Below, in pieces: positions 23,756-32,125 of a DNA stretch of 34,251 bases. A program made the position numbers and the translations under genes. Position 1 is the stretch's first letter. Every line of letters starts with the position of its first letter. Origin of the DNA: Agrobacterium tumefaciens. GTDB taxonomy: Bacteria > Pseudomonadota > Alphaproteobacteria > Rhizobiales > Rhizobiaceae. The notes below the pieces were generated by a model, which was not told where the DNA came from, ran no database searches, and saw nothing but the letters and a program-made list of their open reading frames with translations. The stretch lies in contig NZ_WJOK01000040.1 in NCBI RefSeq assembly GCF_009649785.1, positions 1 through 34,251 on the forward strand. Direction: 5' to 3'.

Positions 23756-24583
23756 GTGGCCGGTCAAATTGAAACCAGACAGTTCAGAACGCTTTTCATT
23801 TCGGATGTCCATCTCGGTTCCAAGGCGGCCAAGACGGATTTTTTGCTCGACTTCCTGAAACATCACGAGGCCGATACGATCATCCTGGTCGGTGACATCA
23901 TCGACGGCTGGCGCCTGCGCCGCAGCTGGTACTGGCCGCAGGGCTGCAACGACGTGGTGCAGAAGTTGTTGCGCAAGGCCCGCAAGGGAACACGTATCGT
24001 TTACATTCCCGGCAACCACGATGAATTCCTGCGCGAGTTTCCGGGCATGCATTTCGGCGGTATCGAAGTGGCCGAGCGCATGATCCACGAGGCTGCAGAC
24101 GGCAAGAAATATCTCATCATCCATGGCGACGAGTTCGACGTGGTGGTGCGCAATGCCCGCCTTCTCGCCTATCTCGGTGACTGGGCCTACGACGCGGCGA
24201 TTGCGATCAACATCGTCCTTGCTGCGGTGCGCCGCCGCATCGGCCTGCCTTACTGGTCGTTCTCGGCCTGGGCGAAATTGCAGGTCAAACACGCCGTCAA
24301 CTTCATTGGCGAGTTCCAGCGCGTAGTGGCCGACGAGGCGCGCCGCAACAATGTGGATGGTGTGATCTGTGGCCATATCCACCACGCCGTGATGGAAGAC
24401 ATGGACGGCATCCGCTACATCAACACCGGCGACTGGGTGGAAAGCTGCACGGCGATTGCGGAAAATGCCGATGGCACTTTCGAGCTGATCACCTGGATGC
24501 AGACATCCGATGTCCCTTCGCAGACATCGGACGAGATGGAGCCGGTGGATATTCCAGGTTTGATTGGCAAGCACGCGGCCTGA
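23756..24583 (+). CDS. LpxH-like metallophosphoesterase, candidate phospholipase C PlcP
   Basis: This 275-residue calcineurin-type phosphoesterase has the dinuclear metal site motifs FISDVHLGS, LVGDIIDGWRLRRSWYWPQ, YIPGNHDEFL, IIHGDEFD and ICGHIHHA near the C-terminus, followed by YINTGDWVESCTA. Such proteins are often annotated UDP-2,3-diacylglucosamine diphosphatase (LpxH). The rhizobial enzyme PlcP, which hydrolyses phosphatidylcholine to diacylglycerol during phosphate starvation, belongs to this LpxH-like group and is about this length, and alphaproteobacteria normally use LpxI for the lipid A step. PlcP is therefore a good candidate; this is inference. GTG 23756 is chosen because AAGGGG stands at the right distance and the conserved part begins just after it. 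It is divergent from maeB. Confidence 0.88.
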   Translation: MAGQIETRQFRTLFISDVHLGSKAAKTDFLLDFLKHHEADTIILVGDIIDGWRLRRSWYWPQGCNDVVQKLLRKARKGTRIVYIPGNHDEFLREFPGMHFGGIEVAERMIHEAADGKKYLIIHGDEFDVVVRNARLLAYLGDWAYDAAIAINIVLAAVRRRIGLPYWSFSAWAKLQVKHAVNFIGEFQRVVADEARRNNVDGVICGHIHHAVMEDMDGIRYINTGDWVESCTAIAENADGTFELITWMQTSDVPSQTSDEMEPVDIPGLIGKHAA

Positions 24584-24642
24584 TTGGGGTTGGTTCAGCA
24601 GGCAGGGCGATCCCTAAGCGCGGGATGGTTCAGCTCTCTGTC

Positions 24643-24727
24643 GTCATCCTTGGGCTTGTCCCAAGGATTTGCAACCGATTGATTTCGCGCGACGTGGATA
24701 GATCCTCGGGACAAGCCCGAGGATGAC
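24643..24727. repeat. RIME-like palindromic intergenic repeat, copy 2
   Basis: An 85-bp element bounded by GTCATCCTTGGGCTTGTCCC and GGGACAAGCCCGAGGATGAC. Each arm forms its own hairpin (CTTGGGCTTGTCCCAAG and CTCGGGACAAGCCCGAG), and the two arms are inverted copies of each other. This is the structure of the rhizobial intergenic mosaic element. It lies between convergent genes and may also stop transcription from both sides. Confidence 0.85.
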
Positions 24728-24828
24728 GTCGAGTGTGAGGCAAGGTTGGTCATACAGTTTACGTGATACTGCAAAGATTATTGCGATGTTCGGCGTAGTG
24801 CTTTCACACGAAACCCGAACGACGGCTC

Positions 24829-25812
24829 TTATCCCCACAACTCCGGCTGCGGCGGATAAACCAGCGACCCCTCGTAAACGAGGCCCGGCTGCCGGTCCTG
24901 CCTGAGAATCAGCGGGCCGTCGAGATCGGAGAAGGCGGCTCCCTGGGCGGCCAGAACGGCGGGGGCCATGCCGAGCGAGGTGCCGAGCATGCAGCCGACC
25001 ATGATGATGAAGCCTAGCCGCTCCGCCTCTGCCTTCATGACAAGTGCTTCCGTGAGACCGCCGGTCTTGTCCAGCTTGATGTTGATCGCATCGTAACGGT
25101 CGCGCAGGTCTGCGAGGTCCTTGGTGGAATGCACGCTTTCATCGGCGCAGATGGGGACCGGGTGGTCGATGCGGGCCAGGATGGCGTCCTTGCCGGCGGG
25201 AAGCGGCTGTTCGATGAGTGCGATGTTCAGTTCCGCTGCGAGTTTCAGATAATATTCGATATTATCGTCGTTCCAGCCCTCATTGGCGTCGATGATGATG
25301 CGCGCGTCAGGTGCTGCGGTGCGCACGGCCCGCAGGCGCGCCTCGTCATCCGCCGTTCCTGTCTTGATCTTCAGCAGCGGGCGGCCAGCGTTTTCCGCCG
25401 TTTTAGCCGCCATGGTCTCGGGATCGGCAAGCGAGATGGTATAGGCGGTAACGAGCGGTTTTGCCGCGTGTCCGAGACTATGTTCGGCAGCACTTTTGCC
25501 ACTCATCTTGGCTTCGAGGTCCCATAGTGCGCAATCCACTGCATTGCGGGCGGCGCCGGGTTTCATCACCTGCTGCAATTCATGCCGTGTCAGGCCGCCG
25601 GCAATCTGCTCAGCCATTGCTTCGATATCGGCGATAACGCCTTCGATGCTTTCGCCATAACGCGGGTAGGGCACACATTCACCTCTGCCGGTAAAGGAAC
25701 CATCGCGGATGGTGCACGTTACGACATCCGCATGTGTGCGAGTGCCGCGTGAAATAGTGAAGCTGCCAGCAACGGCGAAACGTTCTGTTGTGGCTTGAAG
25801 GTAACGGGGCAT
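24829..25812 (-). CDS. Enolase-superfamily dipeptide epimerase (L-Ala-D/L-Glu epimerase or N-acyl-Glu racemase type)
   Basis: This 327-residue protein belongs to the muconate-lactonising subgroup of the enolase superfamily. Visible catalytic elements are the K-x-K motif PLLKIKTG, metal ligands IIDANEGW, LIEQPLP and CADES, and the second lysine in INIKLDKTGG. The capping-domain GRGECVPYPRYGESIEGV and ARNAVDCALWDLEAK fit dipeptide epimerases that recycle peptidoglycan L-Ala-D-Glu. A close rhizobial relative is DgcA, an N-acetyl-glutamate racemase normally next to an N-acetyltransferase; no such partner is seen here, which favours the epimerase reading. Start ATG 25812. It is divergent from the mla operon, which is also an envelope function. 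Confidence 0.9.
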   Translation of the reverse strand: MPRYLQATTERFAVAGSFTISRGTRTHADVVTCTIRDGSFTGRGECVPYPRYGESIEGVIADIEAMAEQIAGGLTRHELQQVMKPGAARNAVDCALWDLEAKMSGKSAAEHSLGHAAKPLVTAYTISLADPETMAAKTAENAGRPLLKIKTGTADDEARLRAVRTAAPDARIIIDANEGWNDDNIEYYLKLAAELNIALIEQPLPAGKDAILARIDHPVPICADESVHSTKDLADLRDRYDAINIKLDKTGGLTEALVMKAEAERLGFIIMVGCMLGTSLGMAPAVLAAQGAAFSDLDGPLILRQDRQPGLVYEGSLVYPPQPELWG

Positions 25813-25955
25813 GTTTTTTCACTTCCTGACAGGCGTTAAAAGACACATGACGCCAAATTTATCGCGAATTGTCGGCTGTCACTGTGGCTTGCCGAAGGCC
25901 AAACCGTTATGAAACCTTTAAGAATCTCGTGACGGCTGCACTCGCTCGGAGCATT

Positions 25956-27116
25956 ATGCAAGAACAGGATATACGGCAACAGGCGAACCCGGCCGCAATC
26001 ACCGAAGACGACGCCGTCTCCGGCGGCGGCCAGCGGTATGCCTTGAGCGGTTCCTGGCGTAACAGCAATCTTTCAGGCATTTTTGCACGCCTCGAAAACA
26101 TCGAGAAAAGCGGCCCTGCCGGTCCGGTGGAGATCGATCTTTCCTCGGTGGAGGCAATCGACACGACCGGCGCCTGGGTCATCCGGCGATTGCGCGAAGA
26201 TATGGAAGCGAAGGGCGTTACCGTCACGCTTACCGGAAACGAGCGAATCGAGGATCTGATCGGCCAATTGCCGGATAAAGCGGCGATGGAGGGCGAGCCT
26301 GCCGCCAAGGTGGGACTTGCCGAACGCTTCTTCTCGCCGATCGGCCAGGCTGTCGTCCAGAATGGTGCGGATTTCCTCGCGGGCATGTATATTCTGGGTT
26401 CTGCCGTGCGCGGCGCGCAGATGAAGCTCGGGCGCGGCCGTGGCGTCTCGCCGGCGGCCATCGTCAACCAGATCGACCATATGGGCGTGCGCGCCGTGCC
26501 GATCATCATGCTGATGTCGTTTTTGATCGGCGCCATCATCGCCCAGCAGGGCGCCTTCCAGCTGCGTTACTTCGGCGCGGAAGTTTTCGTCGTCGATCTC
26601 GTCGGCATCCTGCAATTGCGTGAAATCGGCGTGCTTCTCACCGCAATCATGATCGCCGGTCGCTCCGGCAGTGCGATCACGGCGGAAATCGGCTCGATGA
26701 AGATGCGCGAGGAAATCGACGCGCTGAAGGTGATCGGTCTCAACCCTGTCGGCGTGCTGGTGTTTCCGCGTCTCGTGGCGCTGACAATCGCACTGCCGCT
26801 TCTGACCATCCTTGCCAATTTCGCCGCACTTTTCGGCGCCGCCATCGTCACGCTTCTCTATTCCGGCATCACCTTCGAAGTGTTTCTGTCGCGTCTGCAT
26901 GGCGCGGTCGAGGAATCGACCATCGCCGCCGGCATGATCAAGGCGCCGTTCATGGCGCTTATCATCGGCATCGTTGCGGCGGTTGAGGGTATGAAGGTCG
27001 GCGGTTCGGCGGAATCGCTCGGCAAACACGTCACGTCGTCGGTGGTCAAATCGATCTTCGTCGTCATTCTGGTGGATGGCCTTTTTGCCATCTTCTACGC
27101 AGCCATCGATTTTTAA
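25956..27116 (+). CDS. mlaE: MlaE-family ABC lipid transporter permease with N-terminal STAS domain
   Basis: This is the inner-membrane permease of the Mla phospholipid transport system between outer and inner membrane. The 386-residue form has a STAS (MlaB-like) domain at about residues 20-110 (VEIDLSSVEAIDTTGAWVIR) fused to the MlaE permease at about 130-386. The permease shows GVRAVPIIMLMSFLIGAIIA, LREIGVLLTAIMIAGRSGSA, EEIDALKVIGLNPVGVLVFP and a C-terminal MKVGGSAESLGKHVTSSVVK. The fusion explains why no separate mlaB is present. ATG 25956 has CGGAGCATT just upstream; the frame extends 29 codons earlier without domain features. It is the first gene of a four-gene operon. Confidence 0.94.
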   Translation: MQEQDIRQQANPAAITEDDAVSGGGQRYALSGSWRNSNLSGIFARLENIEKSGPAGPVEIDLSSVEAIDTTGAWVIRRLREDMEAKGVTVTLTGNERIEDLIGQLPDKAAMEGEPAAKVGLAERFFSPIGQAVVQNGADFLAGMYILGSAVRGAQMKLGRGRGVSPAAIVNQIDHMGVRAVPIIMLMSFLIGAIIAQQGAFQLRYFGAEVFVVDLVGILQLREIGVLLTAIMIAGRSGSAITAEIGSMKMREEIDALKVIGLNPVGVLVFPRLVALTIALPLLTILANFAALFGAAIVTLLYSGITFEVFLSRLHGAVEESTIAAGMIKAPFMALIIGIVAAVEGMKVGGSAESLGKHVTSSVVKSIFVVILVDGLFAIFYAAIDF

Positions 27117-27126
27117 GGAGGGCGCG

Positions 27127-27963
27127 TTGGAAACTTTGGACCAGAAGCCGCAAGAGACAAAAACTGCAAAGGACGGCCGTGAGACGGTTCTTTCCGTCGA
27201 GGGTGTGACTGTCGGTTTCAACGGCAGGAACGTGCTTGAGAATCTCGATCTGGATGTCTATCGCGGTGAAATCCTTGGCTTCATCGGCCCATCCGGCGCG
27301 GGTAAATCCGTCCTGATGCGTGCGATCTTGAGGCTTCTGCCACGCCAGGCGGGTGCAATCCGCATTCTTGGCACCGATTACGACAAGGCCAGCGAAGACG
27401 ACCGCATGATGCTCGACCAGCGGCTCGGCGTGCTGTTCCAGCAGGGGGCGCTGTTTTCCGGCCTGACGGTGAAGGAAAACATCCAGCTGCCGATGCGGGA
27501 ATATCTGGACCTGCCGAAAAAGCTGATGGACGAGCTTGCCTATCTCAAGATCGAGATGGTGGGCTTGAAGCCCGATGCGGGCGACAAATACCCGTCGGAG
27601 CTTTCCGGCGGCATGATCAAGCGTGCGGCGCTTGCGCGCGCGCTGTCGCTCGATCCCGACCTTGTCTTCCTCGATGAGCCGACATCCGGCCTCGATCCCA
27701 TCGGGGCGGCGGAATTTGATATGCTGATCGCGCGCTTGCGCGATTCGCTCGGTTTGACCGTGTATATGGTGACGCACGACCTCGACAGCCTGTTCTCCGT
27801 CTGCGACCGCATTGCGGTGCTAGGGCAGAAGAAGGTGCTGGTGGAAGGGACATTGCAGGACATGTTCGCCTGTGACGACCCCTGGGTGCAGTCCTATTTC
27901 CGTGGCAAACGGGCGCGCTCTGTCGTTCTTCCGGACGACAGACACGAAAATCCGGTGGAGTAA
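27127..27963 (+). CDS. mlaF: MlaF-family ABC lipid transporter ATP-binding protein
   Basis: ATPase of the Mla transporter, 278 residues. It has Walker A GFIGPSGAGKSVLMRAIL, a Q-loop VLFQQGALFSG, the ABC signature YPSELSGGMIKRAALARALS and Walker B DLVFLDEPTSGLDPIG, followed by the switch-region MVTHDLDS. The start is an unusual TTG at 27127, preceded by a very strong AAGGAGG eight bases away. The frame also opens upstream inside mlaE (ATG 27076) without a site of comparable strength. Only ten bases separate it from the mlaE stop, so the genes are co-transcribed. Confidence 0.94.
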   Translation: METLDQKPQETKTAKDGRETVLSVEGVTVGFNGRNVLENLDLDVYRGEILGFIGPSGAGKSVLMRAILRLLPRQAGAIRILGTDYDKASEDDRMMLDQRLGVLFQQGALFSGLTVKENIQLPMREYLDLPKKLMDELAYLKIEMVGLKPDAGDKYPSELSGGMIKRAALARALSLDPDLVFLDEPTSGLDPIGAAEFDMLIARLRDSLGLTVYMVTHDLDSLFSVCDRIAVLGQKKVLVEGTLQDMFACDDPWVQSYFRGKRARSVVLPDDRHENPVE

Positions 27964-27971
27964 CAAGAAGC

Positions 27972-29342
27972 ATGGAAACCAAGGCGAACTACACCATAGT
28001 CGGAATTTTCACGCTGATCGTGATCGCCGCCGCATTCGGCTTCGTTTACTGGATGGCGGAATTCGGCCGAGGTGGACCGACGGCCCAGCTCGTGGTGCGT
28101 ATTCCCGGCTCGGCAAACGGCCTTTCCGTCGGCTCTCCGGTACGCTTCAACGGTATTCCTGTCGGCACGGTGCGCGGTCTTGCGATCGACCGTGACGATC
28201 CGGCCTATTCCATCGCCTTTACCGAAGTGCAGGCGGACGCGCCGGTTTTCCCGTCCACCCGCGCCGTGCTTGAAATTCAGGGCCTGACGGGCGCTGCCTA
28301 TATCGAGCTCTCCGGCGGCAACAAGGATGGTGAGCGCATTCTGCAGAAATCCGTCGAAAGCGGCGTTCCCGCCGAGCTGACGGCCGATCTTTCCAGCGTC
28401 ACCAACCTTCTTGCCACCGCCGACAAGATCCTGAAACGCGCCGATGGCGCCATCGGCGAATTGCAGGGTTTCGTGCAGGATGCCCGTGGGCCGCTGACGC
28501 AGACGGTGCGTAACGCCGAGAAATTCTCCGATGCGCTGGCCGCCAATTCCGATGGTATCAAGAGTTTCATCGCCAGCCTCAGTTCGCTTTCCACCACCGT
28601 TCAATCGGTCTCGGTGCGCCTGGACGGCACGCTGACCGCTGTCGAAGATCTGGTGAAGGCGGTGGATGCCGGCAAGATCGATTCCATCCTGTCTAATGTC
28701 GACAAGGTGACGAAGGACGTCGCTTCCGCTTCGAGCGATATTCAGGGCATCATGGAAACGGTGCAGAGCACGGCGCGCAACTTCGAGGCGGCGAGCACGG
28801 AAGTGCAGACAGTGGTGAAGCGCGCGGATGAGCTTTTGGCGTCAGTCGATCCCGCAAAGGTCAGCACTGTGGTGGGTGATGTTTCCGCAGCGACTGCCGA
28901 TGCGCGTGATGCCGTGGCGAACTTCAAGCGAATTGCCGACGATGTCGGTGCGCGCCGGGCCGATATCGACCAGGCGGTCTCCGATTTCACCGACATGGGC
29001 CGCAAGCTTAACCTTGCCTCAAGCCGTGTCGATGGCATTCTTGCCAAGGTGGACGGCATGCTTGGAACCGACGATGCCAATTCGCTGTTTGCAAAGGCGC
29101 GCGAGACTTTGACCTCGTTCAAGGCCGTAGCCGACAATCTCAATGCCCGAATCGGGCCGATTGCAGACAATCTAACGCGCTTCTCCAGTTCGGGCCTGAA
29201 GGATTTCCAGGCGCTTATCGGCAGCACGCGGCAGACGGTCGACAATCTCAACAATGCGATCACCAATATCGACCGCGATCCGCAGCGGTTGATTTTCGGC
29301 GGCGAAACCGTGAAACAATATGACGGCAGAACAAGGCGCTAA
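27972..29342 (+). CDS. mlaD: MlaD-family MCE-domain lipid-binding protein
   Basis: This 456-residue protein is anchored by one N-terminal helix (YTIVGIFTLIVIAAAFGFVY, about residues 7-26). It carries one MCE domain at about residues 38-115 (GLSVGSPVRFNGIPVGTV, then LEIQGLTGAAYIEL). The remaining 330 or so residues are a long amphipathic helical region with repeated DxI/V-A-DxV patterns, much longer than in E. coli MlaD. Such extensions are typical of alphaproteobacterial and Mce-type proteins and may build a periplasmic tunnel or needle for lipid passage. It starts eight bases after mlaF, with AAGAAGC before the ATG. Confidence 0.93.
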   Translation: METKANYTIVGIFTLIVIAAAFGFVYWMAEFGRGGPTAQLVVRIPGSANGLSVGSPVRFNGIPVGTVRGLAIDRDDPAYSIAFTEVQADAPVFPSTRAVLEIQGLTGAAYIELSGGNKDGERILQKSVESGVPAELTADLSSVTNLLATADKILKRADGAIGELQGFVQDARGPLTQTVRNAEKFSDALAANSDGIKSFIASLSSLSTTVQSVSVRLDGTLTAVEDLVKAVDAGKIDSILSNVDKVTKDVASASSDIQGIMETVQSTARNFEAASTEVQTVVKRADELLASVDPAKVSTVVGDVSAATADARDAVANFKRIADDVGARRADIDQAVSDFTDMGRKLNLASSRVDGILAKVDGMLGTDDANSLFAKARETLTSFKAVADNLNARIGPIADNLTRFSSSGLKDFQALIGSTRQTVDNLNNAITNIDRDPQRLIFGGETVKQYDGRTRR

Positions 29343-29357
29343 AAGGGGTATGGGCCA

Positions 29358-29963
29358 ATGACACGATTGATGAACGGCCATAAGCGCCGTGCCCTGCTTC
29401 TGGCTCCGCTGCTTGCGGTTGCGATGGCGGGCTGTGCGGGAACCCCATCGAACGATACGTTCGACCTTTCCGTCTCTTCGGCGACCGTGACGCAGGGGCC
29501 GTCGCTCAAAGGCCGGCAATTGCTGATCGCCGATCCGACGGCGCTGAAAGCGCTTGATAGCGAAAACATCGTGGTGCGTCTTTCCGGCTCGGAAGTGCAA
29601 TATCTCGGCAATTCGCAATGGAGCGACCGCCTGCCGCGCATGGTGCAATCCAAGCTGGTGCAAGCATTCGAGGATACCGGCAAGCTCGGTGGCGTCGGCC
29701 GGCCGGGGCAGGGGCTGGCGATCGATTACCAGGTGGTCAGCGATATTCGCACCTTCGAAATCGATACGGCAAAAAACACCGCCGATATCGAGATTTCGGT
29801 GAAGCTCTTGAACGATCGCAACGGCACGGTAAAGGCGCAGGAAGTATTCCGCGCCAGCGCACGCGTCAGCGGTTCCGGAAATGCCAATTTCGTCAAAACG
29901 CTAGACCAGGCCTTCGCCGCCGCCACCCGCGAAATCGTGGCCTGGACGCTGAAGTCGCTCTAA
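29358..29963 (+). CDS. ABC-type transport auxiliary lipoprotein (PqiC/DUF330-like) of the Mla operon
   Basis: This 201-residue lipoprotein has a lipobox LLAVAMAGCAG; the acylated Cys is about residue 26. The mature protein has the PqiC/DUF330 layout: a first strand-rich part with LLIADPTALKALDSENIVV, YLGNSQWSDRLPRMVQSKLV, then IDYQVVSDIRTFEID and a C-terminal LDQAFAAATREIVAWTL. Proteins of this family pair with MCE systems and probably form the outer-membrane end of the lipid conduit. It lies 15 bases after mlaD and is the last gene of the operon. Confidence 0.88.
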   Translation: MTRLMNGHKRRALLLAPLLAVAMAGCAGTPSNDTFDLSVSSATVTQGPSLKGRQLLIADPTALKALDSENIVVRLSGSEVQYLGNSQWSDRLPRMVQSKLVQAFEDTGKLGGVGRPGQGLAIDYQVVSDIRTFEIDTAKNTADIEISVKLLNDRNGTVKAQEVFRASARVSGSGNANFVKTLDQAFAAATREIVAWTLKSL

Positions 29964-30065
29964 GTCTGACGACGGTCATTTCCGCTACAAGAGATTGCTC
30001 TATGTTGCGGGTGAGGCCTGTTGGTGACGGCCTTGCATTCAATGTTTCCGATCCGCGGGTCCGTC

Positions 30066-31034
30066 ATGCGATTTCTGGTGTTGCTTTGCCTTTCCCTTGT
30101 TTCCGCCATGTGCGGAACGGGCACCGTTCTGGCAGCCGGTCTTCGGTTGATCGAGATTCCCTCGGCAGGCGGCAAGCCTTCCATGAGGGCGGCGGTGTGG
30201 TCGCCCTGCGCGGCGACTCCGGTGGAGACCCGCATTGGCCCCTTCGCTCTGCAAGCGGTGCGTGATTGCCCTGTTGTCGATGGGCAATATCCGCTCGTCA
30301 TCATCTCCCACGGTTTCGGCGGTACGTATTTCAGCCATCGGGATACCGCGGCGGCGCTGGCGGATGCCGGTTTCATCGTCGCGGCGATCAATCATCCCGG
30401 CGATAACGCCATTGACATGAAGCGGGCAGGCGATCTTTCCGCGCTGACCGAACGACCGGCCGATATCGTCCGTCTGCTCGACCATATGCTGGCGAACTGG
30501 AACGATGCCCGTTTTATCGATGCCGGAAGGATCGGGGTGTTCGGATTTTCGCGCGGCGGTTATACGGCGCTGGTACTTGCCGGCGGCGTTCCGGATTTTC
30601 CAAATACCGGATTGCCGTGCCCTGATGGGCAGGCGGCAGTGTGTGCTCAGATGCTGGAAAGGTCTGCTTCGCCTGAGGACCGGGTCTACGATGCGCGAGT
30701 GAAGGCTGTGGTTGTTGCAGACCCCCTCAACGCCTTTCCAGGGCGGGCCGATCTGCGAGATATCAAAATCCCCGTTCAGCTCTGGAGTTCAGAGCGCGGC
30801 GGCGACGGTGTGGCGCCGGAGGATATTTTAGGGCTGCGCGACGACCTGCCGGCAAAACCGGACTATCAGACGGTGAAAGGGGCAGGGCATTTTTCGTTCA
30901 TAACACCTTGCCCCGCCGAGATGGAAAAAGCCCTGGCCGAGATATGCGGCGATATTCCGGGGTTTGACCGGGCGGAGTTTCATCGTCGACTGAACAGCGA
31001 AGTCATCCGCTTTTTCACGGCTTCGCTACGCTGA
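30066..31034 (+). CDS. Secreted alpha/beta hydrolase (dienelactone hydrolase family)
   Basis: This 322-residue protein has a signal peptide (MRFLVLLCLSLVSAMCGTGT, cleavage probably after VLA). The alpha/beta-hydrolase fold shows an oxyanion-hole SHGFGGTYFSHRDTAAALAD, the nucleophile elbow FGFSRGGYTAL with Ser, an acid residue probably in VVVADPLNAF or later, and the catalytic His in KGAGHFSF. Substrate unknown; relatives are annotated as dienelactone hydrolases, lipases or platelet-activating-factor acetylhydrolases. I choose ATG 30066 because it puts the signal peptide first; ATG 30042 and 30021 are also in frame. It follows the mla operon by about 100 bases and may be read separately. Confidence 0.85.
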   Translation: MRFLVLLCLSLVSAMCGTGTVLAAGLRLIEIPSAGGKPSMRAAVWSPCAATPVETRIGPFALQAVRDCPVVDGQYPLVIISHGFGGTYFSHRDTAAALADAGFIVAAINHPGDNAIDMKRAGDLSALTERPADIVRLLDHMLANWNDARFIDAGRIGVFGFSRGGYTALVLAGGVPDFPNTGLPCPDGQAAVCAQMLERSASPEDRVYDARVKAVVVADPLNAFPGRADLRDIKIPVQLWSSERGGDGVAPEDILGLRDDLPAKPDYQTVKGAGHFSFITPCPAEMEKALAEICGDIPGFDRAEFHRRLNSEVIRFFTASLR

Positions 31035-31058
31035 CGCACACGCCGGTGCCGCCGCCGA

Positions 31059-31493
31059 TCAGACGGCGTCCTGCGACTGCCATTCCGGCAGCGGGAAAAG
31101 CCGGTCGTAGCCCCAGTTGAAGACGAAGGCATAGACTACGTAGAACAGCGCAAACGAGATATCCATCACCAGCGCCTGGGCAAGGCTGATGCTGAGATAC
31201 CAGGCGATGAAGGGCATCAGCACGATCAGCAGACCCAGTTCGAACAGCAGGGCATGGGCGACGCGGATAGCGGGCGTCTTCAGCGTCGTGCCTTTCAGGC
31301 GCTGCATGGCATGGTCGAAGCCGAGATTGTAAAGATAGTTCCAGGCGGTGGCGAGCGTGGCGCTGACCAGACCGACAATGCCGATATCTTCCATGGGCAT
31401 GTGAAATACGAATGCACCCAGCGGCACGACCAGCAGAAGGCCGATGATTTCGAAGCTGAGAGCGTGGCGGATACGATCGGGCAGGGAACGCAA
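31059..31493 (-). CDS. PACE-family multidrug/biocide efflux transporter
   Basis: This 144-residue four-helix membrane protein consists of two tandem bacterial-transmembrane-pair domains. It has the family signature RIRHALSFEIIGLLLVVPLG with the essential membrane Glu, then ATAWNYLYNLGFDHAMQR, and in the second half RVAHALLFELGLLIVLMPFI and YAFVFNWGYDRLFPLP. PACE proteins such as AceI export chlorhexidine and related compounds or short diamines in exchange for protons. The TTG at 31493 with GGAGAATAAA before it gives the usual size. The frame extends 38 codons upstream with no family sequence. It is convergent with the hydrolase gene. Confidence 0.88.
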   Translation of the reverse strand: MRSLPDRIRHALSFEIIGLLLVVPLGAFVFHMPMEDIGIVGLVSATLATAWNYLYNLGFDHAMQRLKGTTLKTPAIRVAHALLFELGLLIVLMPFIAWYLSISLAQALVMDISFALFYVVYAFVFNWGYDRLFPLPEWQSQDAV

Positions 31494-31827
31494 TTTATTC
31501 TCCGGTATGTGACCGGGCCGTCCCGCATGCTGTCGCCATAATGGCCGAGGTCGTCCTCTCGCAAAGCCATATAGCGGTTTCGGGCAAAATTTCAAGCCTT
31601 GGGTCATGGTTGGGTTTGGGAGCGCTCTTCTCAGCGGGAGCGGGATGAGGTGGCGAGGCCGGAGCTATGCGGCAAGACTTTGCCCTCATCCGACTATTCG
31701 TGTCACCATTTCACCGGCGTGGAGACGAAGCACGCGGCGGCACCTTATCTTTTCAATTGTCCTCCGTTTCGCCGCTGCGGAACAAGACCGGTGTTTTTTC
31801 GTTATCGCTCATGGAAGGAGGCGTGCC
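31494..31827. other. Intergenic region
   Basis: No convincing gene is seen between the PACE gene and the small ORF at 31828. The frames here overlap each other, lack ribosome binding sites and show no family features. Confidence 0.4.
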
Positions 31828-31986
31828 ATGCAGCATAATTCTCCAGATGGACGAACGATAAAGGCCGCCAACGCGGCACAGGCCACGACTTACAAGCCTA
31901 GCCTCATTTCCCTGAAGGGAAGTTATGTGGCGATGATATTCCGCAGGCCGCTTTGCCAAAATCCGCTGGATTTGCGGAAAAAATAA
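31828..31986 (+). CDS. Small protein of 52 residues, unknown
   Basis: The product begins MQHNSPDGRTIKAANAAQAT and ends in a basic stretch with RRPLCQNPLDLRKK. It has no signal peptide, membrane segment or recognised motif. What supports it is translation context: AAGGAGG stands six bases before the ATG, close to the ideal Shine-Dalgarno sequence and stronger than for most genes in this window. The overlapping ATG 31811 in another frame would give only 16 residues. The gene may be real and small, or the strong site may serve that short peptide. Function unknown. Confidence 0.45.
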   Translation: MQHNSPDGRTIKAANAAQATTYKPSLISLKGSYVAMIFRRPLCQNPLDLRKK

Positions 31987-32028
31987 AGCGGCACGCCTCA
32001 CCCATTGCCACCGATGACGACTGCCGCA

Positions 32029-32057
32029 ATGACAGAGAGCTTTAGATGTCTCTAAAG
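32029..32057 (+). promoter_or_regulatory. Candidate promoter with overlapping inverted repeat
   Basis: ATGACA (32029-32034) and TCTAAA (32051-32056), separated by 16 bases, could be -35 and -10 boxes for the secreted small protein at 32126. The inverted repeat CTTTAGA-TGTC-TCTAAAG (32040-32057) overlaps the -10, so a repressor may bind there. Confidence 0.35.
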
Positions 32058-32125
32058 TGTGATTTTCAATCCGGACCGTCTCCCCTTAGATTGGGAGATC
32101 GCCACGAAAGCGAAGGGAGAATGAC

